A DNA stretch of 64,000 bases from the NCBI GenBank assembly GCA_905250115.1, contig CAJNOI010000323.1, positions 1-64,000 on the forward strand, written 5' to 3'. A model generated the notes under the pieces. It was not told the DNA's origin, searched no databases, and saw only the letters and a list, made by a program, of their open reading frames with translations. The position numbers and the translations under genes are program-made. This stretch comes from Adineta steineri (Eukaryota; Rotifera; Eurotatoria; Adinetida; Adinetidae). This document shows, piece by piece, positions 39,318 to 53,200 of the stretch; positions within the stretch are counted from its first letter, which is position 1; every line of letters starts with the position of its first letter.

Positions 39318-41796
39318 TTATGATAATGATGCTATCATATTTGGTTTAACTAAAACTCGACTATATTGTTTTTTGGTAGCAACGTCCATAGCATATGGTA
39401 AATCAGATAAATCATATGTTGGTCCCATAAGTTCTTCATATGGATATTTATTAATTGTTTTATCAAGAAATTGAACAGCTTGATCAAGATGACGTGGTGC
39501 ATAATTATGAATACCTAATTTATAGAGAATAATTATTTTAATTTGTTAAATTTTATTTTTATATCTACCTTTAATTGTCAAACATTTACGAACAATTTGT
39601 TCTCCAGTAATATTTAATTTCGAATGTGGATGAACCATACCAAGAAAAAGATATAATCCACCAGGTTTCAACATACGAAAACCATCATTAACAACATCAG
39701 GCATTCCACATACCTAAAACAACGATATATAGCATAAGTTTATTTATCCTGGAAATAAAAGCAGTTTCAGACGTAAATATAAAAAAAAGACCTACTTCAA
39801 CAACAACATCAATCTTGTTTGCTTCTTCCACAAGTATTTCGTCTAGAAAAATATATGAATATAATAACTTATTTTAGAAAAATAAATATGACAGACGTGC
39901 ATTTAATTTTAGCTAAATATATCCATGTAAGTGCTATTCTCTGTTTAAATAGATTTATAATTACAAAGCATTCTTTTTCGATATAGCAAGCTATGAGGTA
40001 AGTGCAAAAATTAAAGTAATCACAAGGGATAAAATATATATGACAAATATTTTTAATTTTAAAAAATTTTTTGTATCGTACTTTGCTTTTCTAAATGAAA
40101 AAAAAGCAAAAAAAAGAATAATAACCATAAATTAAAGAAAACATGCAAATGATTTTTCCATTTAAGCGTGTAAAAATCATATTGATCAGAAAAAATTAGG
40201 AAATGAAATTATTTACCATTATAAATTGGAATTGCACCAAAACGATCTATAAATTTTGAACGTTGAAGACGCATTCCAGAACAATAAACTGTTTCAAAAC
40301 CATATTCACGAAGAGCAGCTGATGTATATAAACCAAGTATTCCATCACCCTTTTGTTTTCAAAAATAAAAATAATTTAGATTATGAAAATATAATCTTCA
40401 TATCTTTGAATAGATTATAGAAGGATTAAGTCATTTTTCTGTAGATAGAAAAGCAGGATATATAATCTATAGTTTATTAAATATTGAGTTCGAACTATAA
40501 CAATAGCTGAATAAAGGTCAGTATTTTTCTTAGCTTAAATGTCGATGCATACCAAAGAATTCTAATGAGAAAAAATGTTGACTTTTTGTTTCGATAGAAA
40601 TTAGGTAAAAAATAAAATTATGCGCATGTTTCATTATATGTAATAGAATTTACATACTACACTACAGTGATAATCAATTATAAGCGTAAAAGAACTCTAC
40701 ATGATTTTAATTATCATCTGCTAGAGAAATGAGAAATTAAATTACTGTTAGAAATTAGAAATTATTAACTATGTTAATTACTATAACATGCACTTCATGT
40801 CAAATATGATACACATACGGAATATATTAAAAATATTTGCTTCTTTATATCTGTATGAACTGAAAATTTTCATTTTTATGAAAAAATTAACAAATAGAGT
40901 TTTGATGGTAAATGGAAAATAAATCTACCTGAACAAAAGCTCGTCCATTTTTTATTTTTGGTACATATTCCATAGCACACATTGTTGTTGCCAGTGAACA
41001 ATTAATTGGTGCTGCACATCGATCTGATATAGTATCAGGTATTTTTACAACATGTGTTCCACGTCGAAGAATAATATGTGTTGCATAACATCCATTATAT
41101 CCTGAACCATTATTTAATTCTGCATGACCATACTAGATAAAAAAATAATTAAATATATATTAATTTGTTTTCTTTTCATACTTTAAATAATTTAACACAT
41201 TTTTGATTAAGTCCTTTCAAACAAAATTCACATTTGCCACAACAATCAGCTACAGAAAACGTTAAACGATCACCTATTGCTAAATCACTTTCAGGTCGAC
41301 GATGAGCAACAACTTCAACAACTGCTTCATGACCAAGTACACTTAAAATACAATGAAATTATTTAAAATAATCTATGAAAAGTAAAATAAAATACCTTGG
41401 TGTCGGCTCAATACGATGACCTGTAATTGTATGTACATCACTCATACAGATCGATGCTAAACGAACCTTTAATTAATAATGAAAAATAATCGTTGATATA
41501 CAAATAATTCGTATTTTACTTTCACAAGAATTTCTCCTGGACCGATTTCTGGTAAAAATCCAGTTTGAGCAGCAAACATTGTTTTAGAATCAATACCATT
41601 AAACACAGTACGTACGCCTGAGACTGGATATATATTTTTGTCATGGATTGCTCTTTCTTGTACCTGAGAGGAACTTAACGATCGACAAATCTATAAAGGT
41701 GTAGTTTTTAAATATAAGTAAAAATATTTATTTAGTTGTATTTACATGAGATTTTCTATGATTGAATAATCGAAAAAGAGTTCTGTACACCTTCAT
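39318..41796 (-). CDS. zinc-dependent medium-chain alcohol dehydrogenase, 392 aa
   Basis: Nine minus-strand exons join in frame: 41746-41796, 41520-41690, 41396-41466, 41182-41341, 40929-41132, 40217-40349, 39796-39842, 39569-39713 and 39318-39514. The catalytic-zinc Cys is in LASICMSDVHT (Cys81), followed by VLGHEAVVEVVA. The structural zinc site is Cys132, 135, 138 and 146 (DCCGKCEFCLKGLNQKC). The Rossmann segment reads QGDGILGLYTSAALREYGFE. The wording KYGHAELNNGSGYNGCYATH and PDTISDRCAAPINCSLAT is closest, as far as I recall, to the bacterial phosphonate-catabolism-associated alcohol dehydrogenase group (TIGR03366), with homologues in some invertebrates. It should oxidise an alcohol or polyol using NAD(P). 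The first 17 residues (MKVYRTLFRLFNHRKSH) could be a mitochondrial leader. Bacterial origin is possible but must be old, because the gene has eight introns. Confidence 0.87.
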
Positions 41797-42390
41797 CGAT
41801 TGTACTGAGACTGAGACTGAGTCTCAAAACAATATGAATGTACTCAATCAATTAGTCGATGCTATCAGCACAATATTAATATCACTTAAAAAACAAGCGT
41901 ATTAAATAATTACTCGATAGAGGTCATTCTATGAACAATTTGATATATTTTAATGGTATATGTTTATAACGAATAGCAATTTGAGAGAAATAGATAAGAC
42001 CATAGCACAATATATATCTCTACTTTGCTGTGGATTCTCTATAAAATAAGTAACAAAATGTAATTACAAACAATGATGGGACTCTAGAGACTAATGTACT
42101 TTTTATTTGTTTTCGAATTTTTTTTCAACAATATATGAAATCAATATGAGTAAGACTTTTGAAAGAGAACGGAGTACTAGTGGCAATCGAAAGTCTATCA
42201 AAATTCGTAAAAATTATTCTTGAAAAGTATATTTTCATTAGCGTAGGAAACTCATTCAATATCTTATGTTCATATCTTTTGATCCTTAACATCATGAAAA
42301 TTGTTAAAAAAACTGGTGAAGACCGGTCGGATCGGTTCCAAATATGATGTGTATTCGTAGATGTTACCGAGAAATTGGTTTAGAAAAAAA

Positions 42391-42517
42391 ACAAATGTAC
42401 TTTCATCAATATTGGATCAAAAGACAAAAATAGACAAATGTACTTTTATCAATATGAGATCAAGAGACACAAAAGATAAATGTACTTTTATCAGTATCGG
42501 ATCAAAAGACAAAAATA
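42391..42517. repeat. 43-bp tandem repeat, three units
   Basis: Three units begin at 42391, 42434 and 42476. Each contains AAATGTACTTTTATCA followed by AT-GGATCAAAAGACA-AAAA, with a few substitutions between units. Confidence 0.7.
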
Positions 42518-42906
42518 ATGTGTGATTAATAGTAAATGACGTTACTCTTATACCTTTTCATTTTCGAAGAGAGACACAACATTTGTTATTGTAGAAAAGA
42601 TTTATGACTCATGAGTGAATGTATGTGTCGTTGTTATTTTTTCAGGAAAATACTGCAATATATCTTAAAACAATTGCAAAACCTTAGTGGGCAGATAATA
42701 TTTTTTTGTTCTTTAATTAATCAGCGAACAACTAAATATTCTAGTAATTAAAGAAGAATATCTATCAGAGTATTATAAAATTAATATTCCAAATTGTATG
42801 AAATCTTATTGATTAGAAATAATTATAACTTTGAAAAAGTGTTTTGAATGTCATCATGATAGATATTTCTAATTTATTTTCATTGAATTCATTGTTAATG
42901 GTAAAT

Positions 42907-42960
42907 AAGGGTGTGGGTGTCGACGAAAGAGAAGATAGAAACACCCATGCCCATACCCTT
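42907..42960. repeat. telomere-motif palindrome 1
   Basis: Left arm AAGGGTGTGGGTGT (42907-42920), a spacer of 20 bases, right arm ACACCCATGCCCATACCCTT (42941-42960). The arms pair with a few mismatches. Confidence 0.65.
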
Positions 42961-43899
42961 CGTTAGAGGATGAATTCTTCTCAGGTTTTTCATATATCAC
43001 TGAGGTCTTTCTATCGCTAAAAGATGAACTTTACAAGGCTTCAATACCTAAATATGTTCTCTCGTCAATAAATTCGTGCATACGTATGTTTTCTAAATAG
43101 ATAATATTTTGAATATCTATGCTTTTCACTAACTACGATAGTTATTTTGCATCTCAAAAGTTTATTCTATAAGAGTTATACTTTGATCTCTTCTATGTTC
43201 ACCTTAAAATTGTCTTTCACGGACAAACTTTCATATTAGAATATCTTCAAATAATAACATGCGTGTGAGATATGATATTAGAATATGTTCAAATAATAAT
43301 ATGAATGTAAGATATGAAAATAAGTTTGCTATCAATCATTGTTTATTACTAAACAACCATAAAGATCATGGAGTCACGTAAACTTTCTTGATTTATTATT
43401 ATAGAAATAACTTAAATGAATACGATCGATCACTGTTTTTCTTTAAGTCAGTATTTATGAGAATAGTCATTCTATTCAAATTTTCAGAGTTGATCATGTT
43501 GTTTTCCATATTTCTACAGTATTCTTCATTTTATTCAGGTGAGCATTGTATTAAAATTCAATATAATAAAAGTGTGATAAAAGAAATCTAATTAGTGTAC
43601 ATATATGAAGAATCTTTCTACTAGTGTCACAAGTTTCCAGCATACGAAACAAAATATCATATCAATTGTAGTAAAGATTCTTTTTGATGGCGAAGAAACA
43701 ACACTTTATTTTCTATTTGTCATTATAATATTGTTCACGGTTTATTTTTTGATCAGATATGTATCAAATGCGATATCATACTAATTCAAATCAGCGTCGC
43801 GTCATTCTAACATTTCCGACATAGGCCTTCAAGAAATTAAGAACAACGAATTCTAATTTTTTATACTGTCTCATCTTCTACTAAACTTACAACAGAAAA

Positions 43900-43949
43900 G
43901 GGTGTGGATATGGGTGTTCTTTTAATGATATCTGCAACCACACCCACAC
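43900..43949. repeat. telomere-motif palindrome 2
   Basis: Left arm GGGTGTGGATATGGGTGT (43900-43917), right arm AACCACACCCACAC (43936-43949), spacer 18 bases. Confidence 0.6.
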
Positions 43950-44264
43950 GGTCAAGATCCTCTATAGTCTATTAATCTCAGAGTTGATAGAACTCTTATA
44001 TAGTAATGAGAAACTTCTTCCTTTGACCGGCAGTCCGATGTAACTGATTTCGAAAGAAGTTCTTCTGTCATATGTAACTTTACGTAGTTAGCTTTAGATT
44101 TTTTTAGAATTATTTGACTATTTTGTTACTCAGTCGTTGATAACATGTTTGTATAAAGAAAGTTTTCATTTTTAGAGTGAACTGTTCGTATTATTTCTGA
44201 AAGTACAAAAAACAAACACTACACCCATCAAAAGATTGATTGGTCAAGTTCATTCATTCTCGAA

Positions 44265-47200
44265 ATGATGAATCCCAAAACTCTGTTTCAGTGGTTTCTT
44301 CAGAAAGGATCCAATTATAATCTCTTTATGCTCGGAGCAGATGACTATGACGACGATGATGATGATGATGAACCAAGAGATCCGGCAATTGTACTTAAAT
44401 ATCAAAAATATAAAACTCGATTATACATCCTTTTTCTTATGGGTACGTAGCAAACACGTTTTCATTTTTCAAATGCGCATTACTATCGAACAGAATGTAT
44501 TGGATGATAATTCAATGCCGGCTTTTAATCGGTTCGAATGGTTTGGCGGATTCTTTTTTCGTTACAGAGATGAAATTGCAAAAATTTTCTAAAAAACAAA
44601 ATCTCTTTTTTTTGACAGTTGATTTCGAAAATCAATGACTTTTAATTTTTCTTTAAAGTCTCTCACACAGCATACACATAAAACTAAGGTAAGTGAATGC
44701 AGAATTTCATCGATATAAGACATCAATAGTCAATCGTAGACAATATTCAACTATAAGAATTTGAACGATTTTTGTGTCTCTTTCTCTTTCATTTTTATTT
44801 TAGTGTCCTTCTATATTCTTTTCTATGCTACTTTGATGAAGACAGAATCTTCAACAGTTACTGTCTATGATATTACACCTGTCAAATTCGATGAACTTTA
44901 CTCAAAATATAACAAAACTCTTTCATGTCCATGCTCAACAATCAGCATGCCTCATAAAACTTTTGTTTCCAATATAATCAAATTTCATCCTGTTTGTAAG
45001 AGTATTTTCGTGAATCAATCATGGATTGAAGCATTATATTTATTAAATGCAAGTGAATATGGAGTATGGGATTTTCGAACAACAGCTAGTTCTCAGGTGA
45101 GTAAATATTACTTTTCCAAAAAAACATTGCTTTAGATCAAAACTACATTTAATTAGAGTCTTATTTTTCGATAGATTCGAGAACAATTCTTTATAAGAGA
45201 TTTTATCATTCTTGGTTTGAAATTGATTTGTATTTTATGAGGAGCAATAACGATGAAAAGTTAAAAAATGTGTCTGAAGAAGATTCAAAATCAATTTTCA
45301 ATGATTCACATGTATTCAATCTGAAGATGGGTGTGGGTGTGTGTACGATTATTACAATACGTCCAGACCACACCCACACCCATCTACCCACACTCTCAAG
45401 AAAAATTTTAAAATATACAGTTTCGCAGAGCTTGGCAGGCTCTATCAAACCATATATAAATCGCGAAAAACAATTTTAGTCGATTTTTGCATTTGTTGCA
45501 CCTTATAATCTTTTAGATATTAACTGATTGATTTTATTTCTATTTAGTTTGCACTTTTGTCTGATTTTTGTTCAATCACTGAAGACATGATTTCTGAGAT
45601 TGAAAATGATGTTGGAAACAATGATTTTATTACCACTTATCTTCTTACTGACACACAAGTTCAATTCGAAGTGAATAGTGCCATTGAATCTTCAAAAAAC
45701 AGTGCATCTACTCGAATAATTATGTTCTTGAACTATTTAAGAACAACTGTACGAGGAAACTTTTTAGTATCAGCTCTTAATACAAATTTAATAATTGAAA
45801 TATACACCGATGATAGTGATGGGTTGGGTGCAGTTGCATTGTCAATAACATATTATTCTACAAGTGGATACGCTTTGTCCTGCAAGCAAGACAATCCAAC
45901 TAGTGCAGCTACTCTCAATCCACTATTAAATGATTATATGACTAGTGAACGTCTACGGATATTTGAATCTATGCCAAATTCTACAATCGTCAGTGGTTTC
46001 TTTGCAGCATGTACTCCTCTCGAAGCTCTTATTCAAAGTACACTTGATTGCTTATATGAAATAGAGTGTCTGCAATTATTATCCGATTATTTTCCAGCTC
46101 TTAATCATGTACGTATAACACTCTTTTAACTTTCATACATATTCATGTTGTTTAGATGGGCGTTAACTGGAGCGACTCTGTTCTTACTTCGAAACAACGA
46201 AATCTTTCTGTGAACGACTATTTCAATAACCTTTTTATTGAAGAGTGGTTGCCAAAAATAAATTATTCAAAATATTTTAATGAATGTCATCCTTCAGTGT
46301 GTACATACACGGCAACAGGTCGAGCTGGCATCTTTTATGCAATTACTCTTTTCATTAGTCTCTATGGTGGTCTCGTGACAATACTTCGTTTGATTGCATC
46401 ATTTTTAGTAAATGTCTCATTGAAATTCAGACATCGTTCGAGAAACACAAGCTTGCATTTTGGTAATTTTTTCGAATAAACTAAGCAAAAGTCTCATCGT
46501 AAGTATAATTTATATTTAATTTGTAGTGTGTCACAACATATCTCTACGTAAATTTTTTGGAGTAATGAAACGATTAAACTTGTTTAAGAACGTCAATCAA
46601 CGAACAGAAAACAATATCAAAGAACAAAAAATTATCACACGTGTTTATTTAATTTTACTAACTGGTATAGTTACTTTTCCTATGTACATGTGAACTTAGA
46701 TACTAAAATACTTAATAGTCTAACGCATATTATTAGATACTTAAATAATGAAAGATATTCATGAAATATCGCTGTTATTCAATATTTGAACATCTTAGTT
46801 GTCAATATTAATTAATGTAATATCTGACTTTCTGACTGAGATTCCGAAAATTAAATACAATTATCAAGTTCAGCACTACTGATTCTTCCACAAGATATTC
46901 TATAAAAGAGTTCTGATGTCTGAGTTGAGATCTATGTTGATGAACTTTTAAAATCTTTGATTTGTTTCTATTTATCACTTAGTAGTTAGACTTCTCATCG
47001 ATTCATATCTTTTTATCATTTGTAAATTTCAGATTGCTTTCAATTGAAAAAAAATAGACTCGCTGTCGACAGACTAAGATTGTTGAGTGTTATTTGCAAT
47101 CTGTCTATCGAAGATATGTCTATAATAACATATTTATTTCTTGATTTTTCTCATTAGGTTCAATTATTGTTCTTCTTCTGTTCACTTCATTGAGTACTCA

Positions 47201-50200
47201 AATAGATACAGTGACTATTCCAAATCCGTCATTAATTACGTATCAAAAGCTACAGATATTGCACTCAACTACACTCAATTGTCCTTGTACAACCAAGACA
47301 ATCTCTTATCGTTCATTTGTTTCATTATCTCCAACATTGCATCAAGTGTGTTCAAGTGGTTTTGTTACTGATGATTGGCTTACATTATTACAAAGAAGTG
47401 CCACTAGCGAACATTCTGATGACTGGCGTAATCGAGCTGGAGCACAATTCCAATTGTTGTCTGACTTTTGTCGACTGGCTAATAAAATGATTGAGGATAG
47501 TGTTAATCGTTTTCTAAAGAAGTTCTTTATTGCTTCAACTGTATTTAATGAAATCGATTTCAATACACAATTAAATGTAACTCTCAGACAATTTTATAAT
47601 TCGACGATTTTCGACTTTAGTCTTCAGAGCGACGTTGTACGTCTTTTATTGCAAGTCGATCAGTCTTATATGGGACCATCAGAAATTAGTGATCGTTTTT
47701 TTATTAGTAACCTAATCATAGTCAACATAGAAAATGAAAGTAACAATCAATCCTTACCACAGGTATGTTAATGTTTAGAATAATAAAATATTTTCTTTCT
47801 TTTTGAAAATAGTAGTATGTTAGCAAACTTCTATTGTCTCCGCAAAGAAACTAAAAAATATAGTTATGAAAGCCTGTTTTGTTTGTTGCTACTAACAAAA
47901 ATAATCAAAACTGTGTATAATTATAAAGTACTAGTGTCATAAGAAAAAAACTGATTCATAATCCTATATGATATATTTATAAGGTAACCTTTAAAATTAG
48001 GGAAAAAGTGAGATAGTATTTATCTGATATTTTTTCAATATAAATATTCGAAAAAACATGTCGTTATACTTTTTCTCATTATATGCTAATTGTTTTTCAA
48101 CATAAAATCGTCAATTAAGAAATGGTGCTACGTAAATACGATCCACGATTATACTTCGAAAAAATCAGTATAATTGTAAAAGCGATATTAAACGATGTTT
48201 CGAGCATGAGCATAAGCTTTAGTAAGTGACAATAGCAGAGCTTTGAGTGGACTTGGCTAGACTAATTCATCGTAGCGTCCACAGAACAAGTACTGGAGTG
48301 AGCACAACTCTTTTCAAGCTTACTTTTCGAAAATACATTCATTCATGCCTAAAAGAATAGAATAATATAACATTAGAGTATCAATACATGACAGATTTTA
48401 TATAATCCCTATTGTGCTTTCCGAAAGCTGTCTCATACGAAAAGTATTCCTATGCATTTCCTTCTTATATAGTTTTTCAGTTTTACGATAGAATTATAGT
48501 TTTTCAAAACCAATTGATAGCAAAACGTAAATCTTTCTTTTTATTTCTAGGTATCATTTATTTTACCTAGTATTCCAGAAAGTAATTCGACAGTGCTTAC
48601 CTGTGTTTGTTCAACTAATCCTCGTTGTCAAGCTTTAAACATCATTTATAGTCCTACATCCAATTATGGCATCTATGTCCCTTATGTAATACCATCTTCG
48701 ATTAGAGGTTGTCTAAATAGTGATTCTCTGCTGCTCTCGACCTTACAATGTTTGTATGCAGATTCAGATTGTTTCCTAAATCTACTGAGTTACTTAACCA
48801 AGCTCTATATGCCGGATCAGTTAAGAATATCGTTACATCATATTAGTCCTTTAATCAATGATCCAACACGGAGTCGTTTCCCTCCAAATACTTTAGTTTC
48901 AACTATATTTAAAGAAATGATGGTGGAAGAATGGAATGTATCCTCGTCATATAAGGACTTTTACGAATCATGTGCACCGATCTATTGTACATATTCTGAA
49001 AAAATGCGTACAAATACTATTGTGGGAATAATTTTAACATTGATGTCTGTGATTGGTGGACTTATTGTCTCACTACGTCTTATCACACCGTATCTTGTTC
49101 AGTTCTTCTTTTACTTATGGGCAAAGACCAGCGAAAGACATCAGAACCAACAACAAGACGAACAAGGTAAATATTAATCTGATGTGTGTAAAAAATATTA
49201 TAGAGCGAATGTATTTATACAATAACGATTTTCATCTAATGCAATTTATATAATATGAGAAGAAAGATAAGAAGAATTCATATGCGATCTTAGCGGATAC
49301 TTTGTAAATGATAGTCAAAACTAGCAATTACAATATTTGAAAGCGGACTTGGCAAATTTCATTAATATTTAAATCTATGTCACATCTATTCATTAATCTT
49401 CAGCTGTGTCGATGACCTAATAATTAAGAATCCAAGAAGTTCAAGAGTCATGTCACAAGAAGAAATCTAGTAATTTGAGGGAATTCAGAGATTTCATAAC
49501 TTAAGCCATTTAAAAAAGCGTCCATATAGAGGAGTATGAAATTTATTCAAATCAAACATATATAAAATTTGATTAAATCAAAGACAAACATAGTAGGCGT
49601 AAGTATTAGTTTTGGTAAAGAGTTGAAGAAGGACTCAATTTATATGCTCATCTCTAAAAGTGACACTCATCTTCCAGAGAGACAGGTCATCTTCGCCCAC
49701 ACTTGCATACCCTGTTTCTCATCGACCTCCAACCACCATAAAAAATGTATAACTTTTTTTGTGTATAGTTCATGGAAACTGGTGCGATCGATTCAAAATG
49801 ACTATGAGAAATGTGATCAAACTTTTGCATAGCACTCTCATCAATCTAAACATATTTTCGTTGAGTGATATTGGTAGTACTCTTGATCCGATAAAAGCTA
49901 AACGTCTTGGTCAATGGGCAACTCGTCTGTACATTGCTTTATTCATCGGTGGTCTTAGTATTCTCACTGTATATAACCTAATTCAACCACAAATGATGAC
50001 GAAAACGTTTAATAAACCGCCTTTCAATGTTTACAAGAATCTGAAAAAGCTTTATGGCGACGAATTAAAATGTCCATGTTCAGTAATTGCAACGGTATAT
50101 AGCCAATTTATAGAAATTGAGCCAACATTTCATAAGGTATGATAACATAATAATGATCTGCTTAAAACGAAAGATGAGTACAAAATAATATTCATATTTT

Positions 50201-53200
50201 TCTCTACCATACTTTCATTAATTATTTTCTAAGATCATCACATACCGTCCGAAAAATATAGTTAGTATAAGCTTTAATTCGACAATACTATTTCGGCGTA
50301 ACTACTAAGAACAACACGCACTAGAACACTTTTCCAGAATTCTCTAGCAAAAGCAATGCTGTCGAATGACATTAATAACAAAGGATATACTATTCTATAA
50401 GGATGACTAAAAGTAAGTTCTTACCCATCCACTTGCATCTTTATTTAACCATTATATCACAATTGTCATTCTATGTTTTCCAAGTGTCTTTCCCTAACAC
50501 GAATGCTAAGTCGATATCCATAATTGAATCATCTGAAGAGTAAAAAATGACTCAACTTAGACAATTAGTCAAACTAAAATCTAAATCTAAAAGCTTCTCT
50601 CAATACACAAAACATAAAGAAAAACGATTTCCATATTAGATTGTACATGTATCACTAACAAAGAAGTTACTATAACGAAAAGAAAAATTTTTAGAAGTCA
50701 AAAAATCGGACAAAACACTTATCAAAACATATGATCTTAATCTTCAGTGTTTTCGAAAAGACTTTATCATTCATTAACAAAAATGCATAATATCTATTGA
50801 AAATAAAAAGCTGTCTATTTTATCATAGTATTGTTGTAAAAACGTCGAATGTTATTTCAGAATAGCATCTTTCCTTTTTCTTGTTCTTATTATTTTAAGA
50901 TCTGCTCGAGTCCATTCGCATCGGAGGAATGGCGAATTGGTCTTACAGCTGGTCTTGTTTCTAATTTGTCTATTTATGCACGAAAAGACTATCGTCGTTT
51001 TCTTTCCCCTCATTTACAATTTCTTCAAGGATTATGCCAATTTTCCATGAATGCAACATACAATTCAGTCAATCAATTTCTTACCTCATTACTTGTCACT
51101 TCTGAACTTCTTTCAGAAACAAATTTTCATCAAAAGCTTGAATTGTTGATCGAACAGAGTAAATCGAATGCTCCTACAACCTTCCGTCAACTTCTCTTCT
51201 TAATTCGAACTATCAATCATGGAAATGCTTTCATGTCAACATATGGAACAAATTTCGAATACATTGTACCCAAAGATAGATCTTATGAATCTTATGCACC
51301 AACTCGAGCGCTAATCTATGATGATGCATGTTCTTGTGGATTATGCTCAAATTGTACAACTCAAGCAAGTTTTATGACATTCAATTCTTCTGGAATAATT
51401 CCAATAAAAGGTTTAAAAATAGGATGTACACCAAGTGAGTCATTTCGTGCTTCGACTCTTGAATGTTTCTATAATAGCTCATGTATTAATCTCATTCATG
51501 AATATACTAATTACAACAATTCTCATGATCCTCTCTCTGTAAACAAGAGTCGTTTCTCGATTAACACTACCATGACTGAACTTGTCGATAATCTATTTAT
51601 TGAACAATGGTCAAATAAGACGAATTATACATCTTATTTTCAGCAATGCTTACCATCATATTGTTTCTATACCAGCACCCAAAAATCCACCTTACTCGAA
51701 ATAATCACTCTTTTACTTAGTCTTCAAGGTGGTTTCTCATTCATTCTTAAATGGATATGTCCTAAAATAGTTCGAATTGCATCAAAAATAAATGACTATC
51801 GAAAAAAGCGAAGGAATATTGTTCGTCCTGATTGTGTTCTTGAAAACACATCCATTGGCAATGTTATTACTAATGTAGAGATAAGCTCAACGCCTGAAAC
51901 GTCTCAGTATGTCTTTTTTTTAAATTTTATTTGATTTGTAATATAGATTATCTCTTTATTAGGACAATAGTCGTTAGATCAGTTCGATGTACTTCCAAGG
52001 TCTTCTATGGATGTATACTACTGACTTGTGTACTAACCGCTTTGATTATTTTTTCATTTTACACCGTACGACAAGGTAAGAATAGAATTGCCAAAGCAAG
52101 TACAAATGTTTTAATAATAGATCACATTATATCCATTCCAAAACTTCAAATGAATTGAATTCAGAAAGCCAAAGTTGATCTGGATAGTTTTCCGATGCAA
52201 GGAAAGGGAATGTAGAATATTTTCAATTTTATTGTTGAGTAGCAATATCTTTGCTTGAATAATTTTCTCAAGCACTCTGAAGACTTAGGGGAAACAGGTA
52301 GTCTACTATGTATTGACGAGTCTATAAGGGACAACAAAAATGAGTTTAAGAGACTGAATTCTATTAGGAATTTCTTTTCAATGCACTGCATGGTAGCTTA
52401 ATATGGGGTGTGGGGTGTATTTAAAAATGTTTGTGCTAGCCAATTTGAAAAAAAATGAATCGAGTTAATGATACAAACGAGACGGCTTTCACTAAACCGC
52501 AGAAAAACAGTTCACATCTAATAACTAAGTATCTTTTAATATTATTTTGATACAATATATATTTATCAATGTATGTTTCAAGAAGTTCCTAGTTCTGATC
52601 GTTTTAAGATATAGTGTCCTTATATTTATTTTTCATAATAAACCATTCTATTTGTGATCTTGATATTTAAGCCTAATCAATTGTTTAACAGAATATTTAT
52701 TAAATATGTTTTTACTAGCTTTCTCGATCAACATGACAAATAATACTAATTTGAACTCAACAACAAACACAACAATGTCAACATTTTCAAGCACAGCAAG
52801 TCCGTAACTTAAACTAAAAAATTAATATGCGCTACTTCTTATACTATCACTGTTAAGATAAATTCTTCTAGTTAGATTTATTCGTTGCTTAGTAATATAA
52901 CAATACCGTCTCGTCCTTATTTCACTGATTAGAAGTATTTTTACAACACTGCAGAATCTGAGAATCATCTGTTGAGATCGAGTATCTTGATCATTCGCGA
53001 CTCATTTTATCGGGCTGTTTTTCTAAAACTTGTAGAAAACATCATTTCTTCAGCAAACATACTTTATAAATTGAAAACTTGATTTATTTTCTGCGAATTT
53101 TTGGAAAAATGATCTAATGAAGTGAGACGCCATCGACCAAGATACGACGTTATAGCAAAGATGTTCAATAGTACTATGTTTTAGGCCTTAACAAAAGCAA

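Larger units (their letters stand above)
41797..44264. other. 2.5-kb intergenic region with repeats
   Basis: Holds a threefold 43-bp repeat and two telomere-motif palindromes (listed separately). No coding frame with support. Confidence 0.45.

Noticed and set aside
44531-44545. GGTTCGA-like B-box of a tRNA gene
   Set aside because: No cloverleaf can be formed around it and it lies in an intron.
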